In this document: positions 15,402 to 16,311 of the stretch, in pieces
Numbering within the stretch: the first letter of the stretch is position 1
How the letters are laid out: every line of letters starts with the position of its first letter
Source: Alistipes sp.
Lineage (GTDB): Bacteria; Bacteroidota; Bacteroidia; Bacteroidales; Rikenellaceae
Assembly (NCBI GenBank): GCA_017391665.1
Contig: JAFOXS010000019.1
Location: forward strand, 1 to 16,311
DNA: 16,311 nt
Reading direction: 5' to 3'
Translations under genes and position numbers: made by a program
The notes under the pieces: generated by a model
Databases searched by the model: none
The model's input: the letters and a program-made list of their open reading frames with translations, nothing else
What the model was told of the DNA's origin: nothing

Positions 15402-16311
15402 TTAATAGCCGTACTTATTTACCAACGGGAATAGACACTCATGTCGGAACGAACGGGTCGAAAGACGCAACACGGGAGGATACTGATAACGTTTCTTGAC
15501 GTTGGTCATCACCATCGAGTGAATCTTCTCCACTACCTCGGCATCGAATCCGGCATTGACAATCTCCTCACGATGCTGTCCCTCCTCAATCATACGATAG
15601 AGAATAGCATCCACAACCTCGTAAGGAGGCAGGATGTCGCTATCCTTCTGATTGGGACGAAGCTCCGATGAGGGCTCTTTCTTCAGTATAATCTCGGGAA
15701 TAACATTATCGAAACGGCTGTTGATATAGCGAGCCAAATCATAGATCTCACTCTTATAGAGGTCACCCGTGACGCTGAACGCACCCGCAGTATCGCCATA
15801 GAGCGTACACCAGCCAATTGCATTCTCACTCTTGTTCGAAGAGTTCAGCAGCACATAACCATCCTTGTTCTGCAACGCCATCAGCAGCACAGTGCGGATA
15901 CGCGACTGAATATTCTCCTCGGTAGCATCGAAGTCGGTACCTCCAGTTACGGGCTTCAGTGTATCGATGATAGCCGTATAAGCCTCCGTAATAGGCAACA
16001 CGCTATAATCTATACCCAAATTCTCGGCCAGAGCCTTTGCATCCTCAACCGACTCATCAGGCGAGAAGTGCGAGGGCATCATAAGTCCCTTGACATTCTC
16101 CTTGCCCAGTGCGCCTACTGCAAGACAAGCAACAACCGAAGAGTCTATACCGCCCGACAAACCTACGCAAGCCTTCTTGTATCCATTCTTCTGGAAGTAG
16201 TCACGCAAACCCAGGCAAGCAGCCTGCTATACCAGGCGGACACGATCGTTGTATGTAGTGTAAGGCACCTTGATAGGATTATGCTCGGCAAGGGTATCGA
16301 AGATTACAAAA
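15402..16311 (-). pseudogene. nadE: NAD+ synthase (nadE), 5' partial and interrupted by an in-frame TAG
   Basis: Last step of NAD+ synthesis: amidation of nicotinate adenine dinucleotide with ATP. The downstream open part has 268 codons from a TTG at 16208 and contains the whole synthetase core: the PP-loop SGGIDSS (SGGIDS at 16140-16157), SSNKSENAIGWCTLYGD and a long C-terminal segment ending PLVNKYGY. Upstream codons are in the same frame and clearly belong to the gene: FDTLAEHNPIKVPYTTY, then NDRVRLV, TAG (16227-16229), QAACLGLRDYFQKNG. This linker is typical of glutamine-dependent NadE, whose nitrilase-like domain would lie beyond the window edge. A tyrosine codon (TAT or TAC) would be expected at the TAG. 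No ATG precedes the PP-loop after the TAG. The cause may be a real nonsense change or a sequence error. It ends 12 bases before rseC. Confidence 0.85.
16227..16229 (-). other. In-frame amber codon inside nadE
   Basis: The codon reads TAG between GTA (Val) and CAG (Gln), in a frame that is open and family-like on both sides. TAG is used as the terminal stop by tadA, rubredoxin, rnfE and rnfD in this window, so it is not a reassigned sense codon here. Confidence 0.85.

Noticed and set aside
16227..16229. Reassignment of TAG as a sense codon
   Set aside because: tadA, rubredoxin, rnfE and rnfD all end at TAG with normal family C-termini, and no other in-frame TAG occurs in the genes of this window.
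1..16311. Mobile element, CRISPR array, tRNA or phage remnants
   Set aside because: No transposase or integrase reading frame, no spaced direct repeats, no cloverleaf-like segment and no change in base composition were seen across the window.

Overview
The window looks like ordinary chromosomal core sequence from an anaerobic member of the Bacteroidales. The evidence is: an RseC-plus-Rnf cluster in the order B-C-D-G-E-A, a signal-peptide-bearing TonB-dependent receptor of the Bacteroidetes outer-membrane beta-barrel type, a DPE2-like 4-alpha-glucanotransferase with N-terminal starch-binding domains, a rubredoxin, A-rich leaders mostly without Shine-Dalgarno sequences, and promoter boxes matching the Bacteroidetes TAnnTTTG -7 consensus. 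I cannot fix the genus from sequence alone. I see no tRNA, rRNA, CRISPR, insertion sequence, phage or other mobile element.

Left part (1-5980, + strand): a ribokinase ends in a clear intrinsic terminator. Then comes a two-gene unit of a TonB-dependent receptor and a cytosolic glucan-remodelling enzyme (MalQ/DPE2 type), closed by a terminator that can work in both directions. Middle (5981-7682): an exported alanine-rich TPR protein on the minus strand, carrying an apparent one-base frameshift, and then tadA (tRNA adenosine deaminase). tadA is transcribed away from aspS (aspartyl-tRNA synthetase, 7683-9437, + strand). aspS ends in a strong 12-bp hairpin facing a small rubredoxin gene on the minus strand, which is shorter than a usual ORF cutoff.

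Right part (9836-16311, minus strand): a tightly packed run, read from right to left, of nadE (NAD+ synthase, 5' end outside the window), rseC, rnfB, rnfC, rnfD, rnfG, rnfE and rnfA, ending in a terminator. Rnf is the membrane complex that passes electrons between reduced ferredoxin and NAD+ while moving ions. A gene making its NAD+ substrate lies 12 bp upstream of rseC, and rubredoxin lies just downstream, so this half of the window is an electron-transfer neighbourhood.

Two genes are broken as written: nadE has an in-frame TAG just before the synthetase core, and the TPR gene has a -1 type frameshift. TAG is the normal stop of tadA, rubredoxin, rnfE and rnfD here, so code reassignment is not the explanation. 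Sequence error or real mutation remain open. I found no convincing new biological system. The most useful second looks are these two lesions, the nadE-rseC-rnf linkage, the unusual flavin-site sequence of RnfG, and the palindrome on the rubredoxin promoter.
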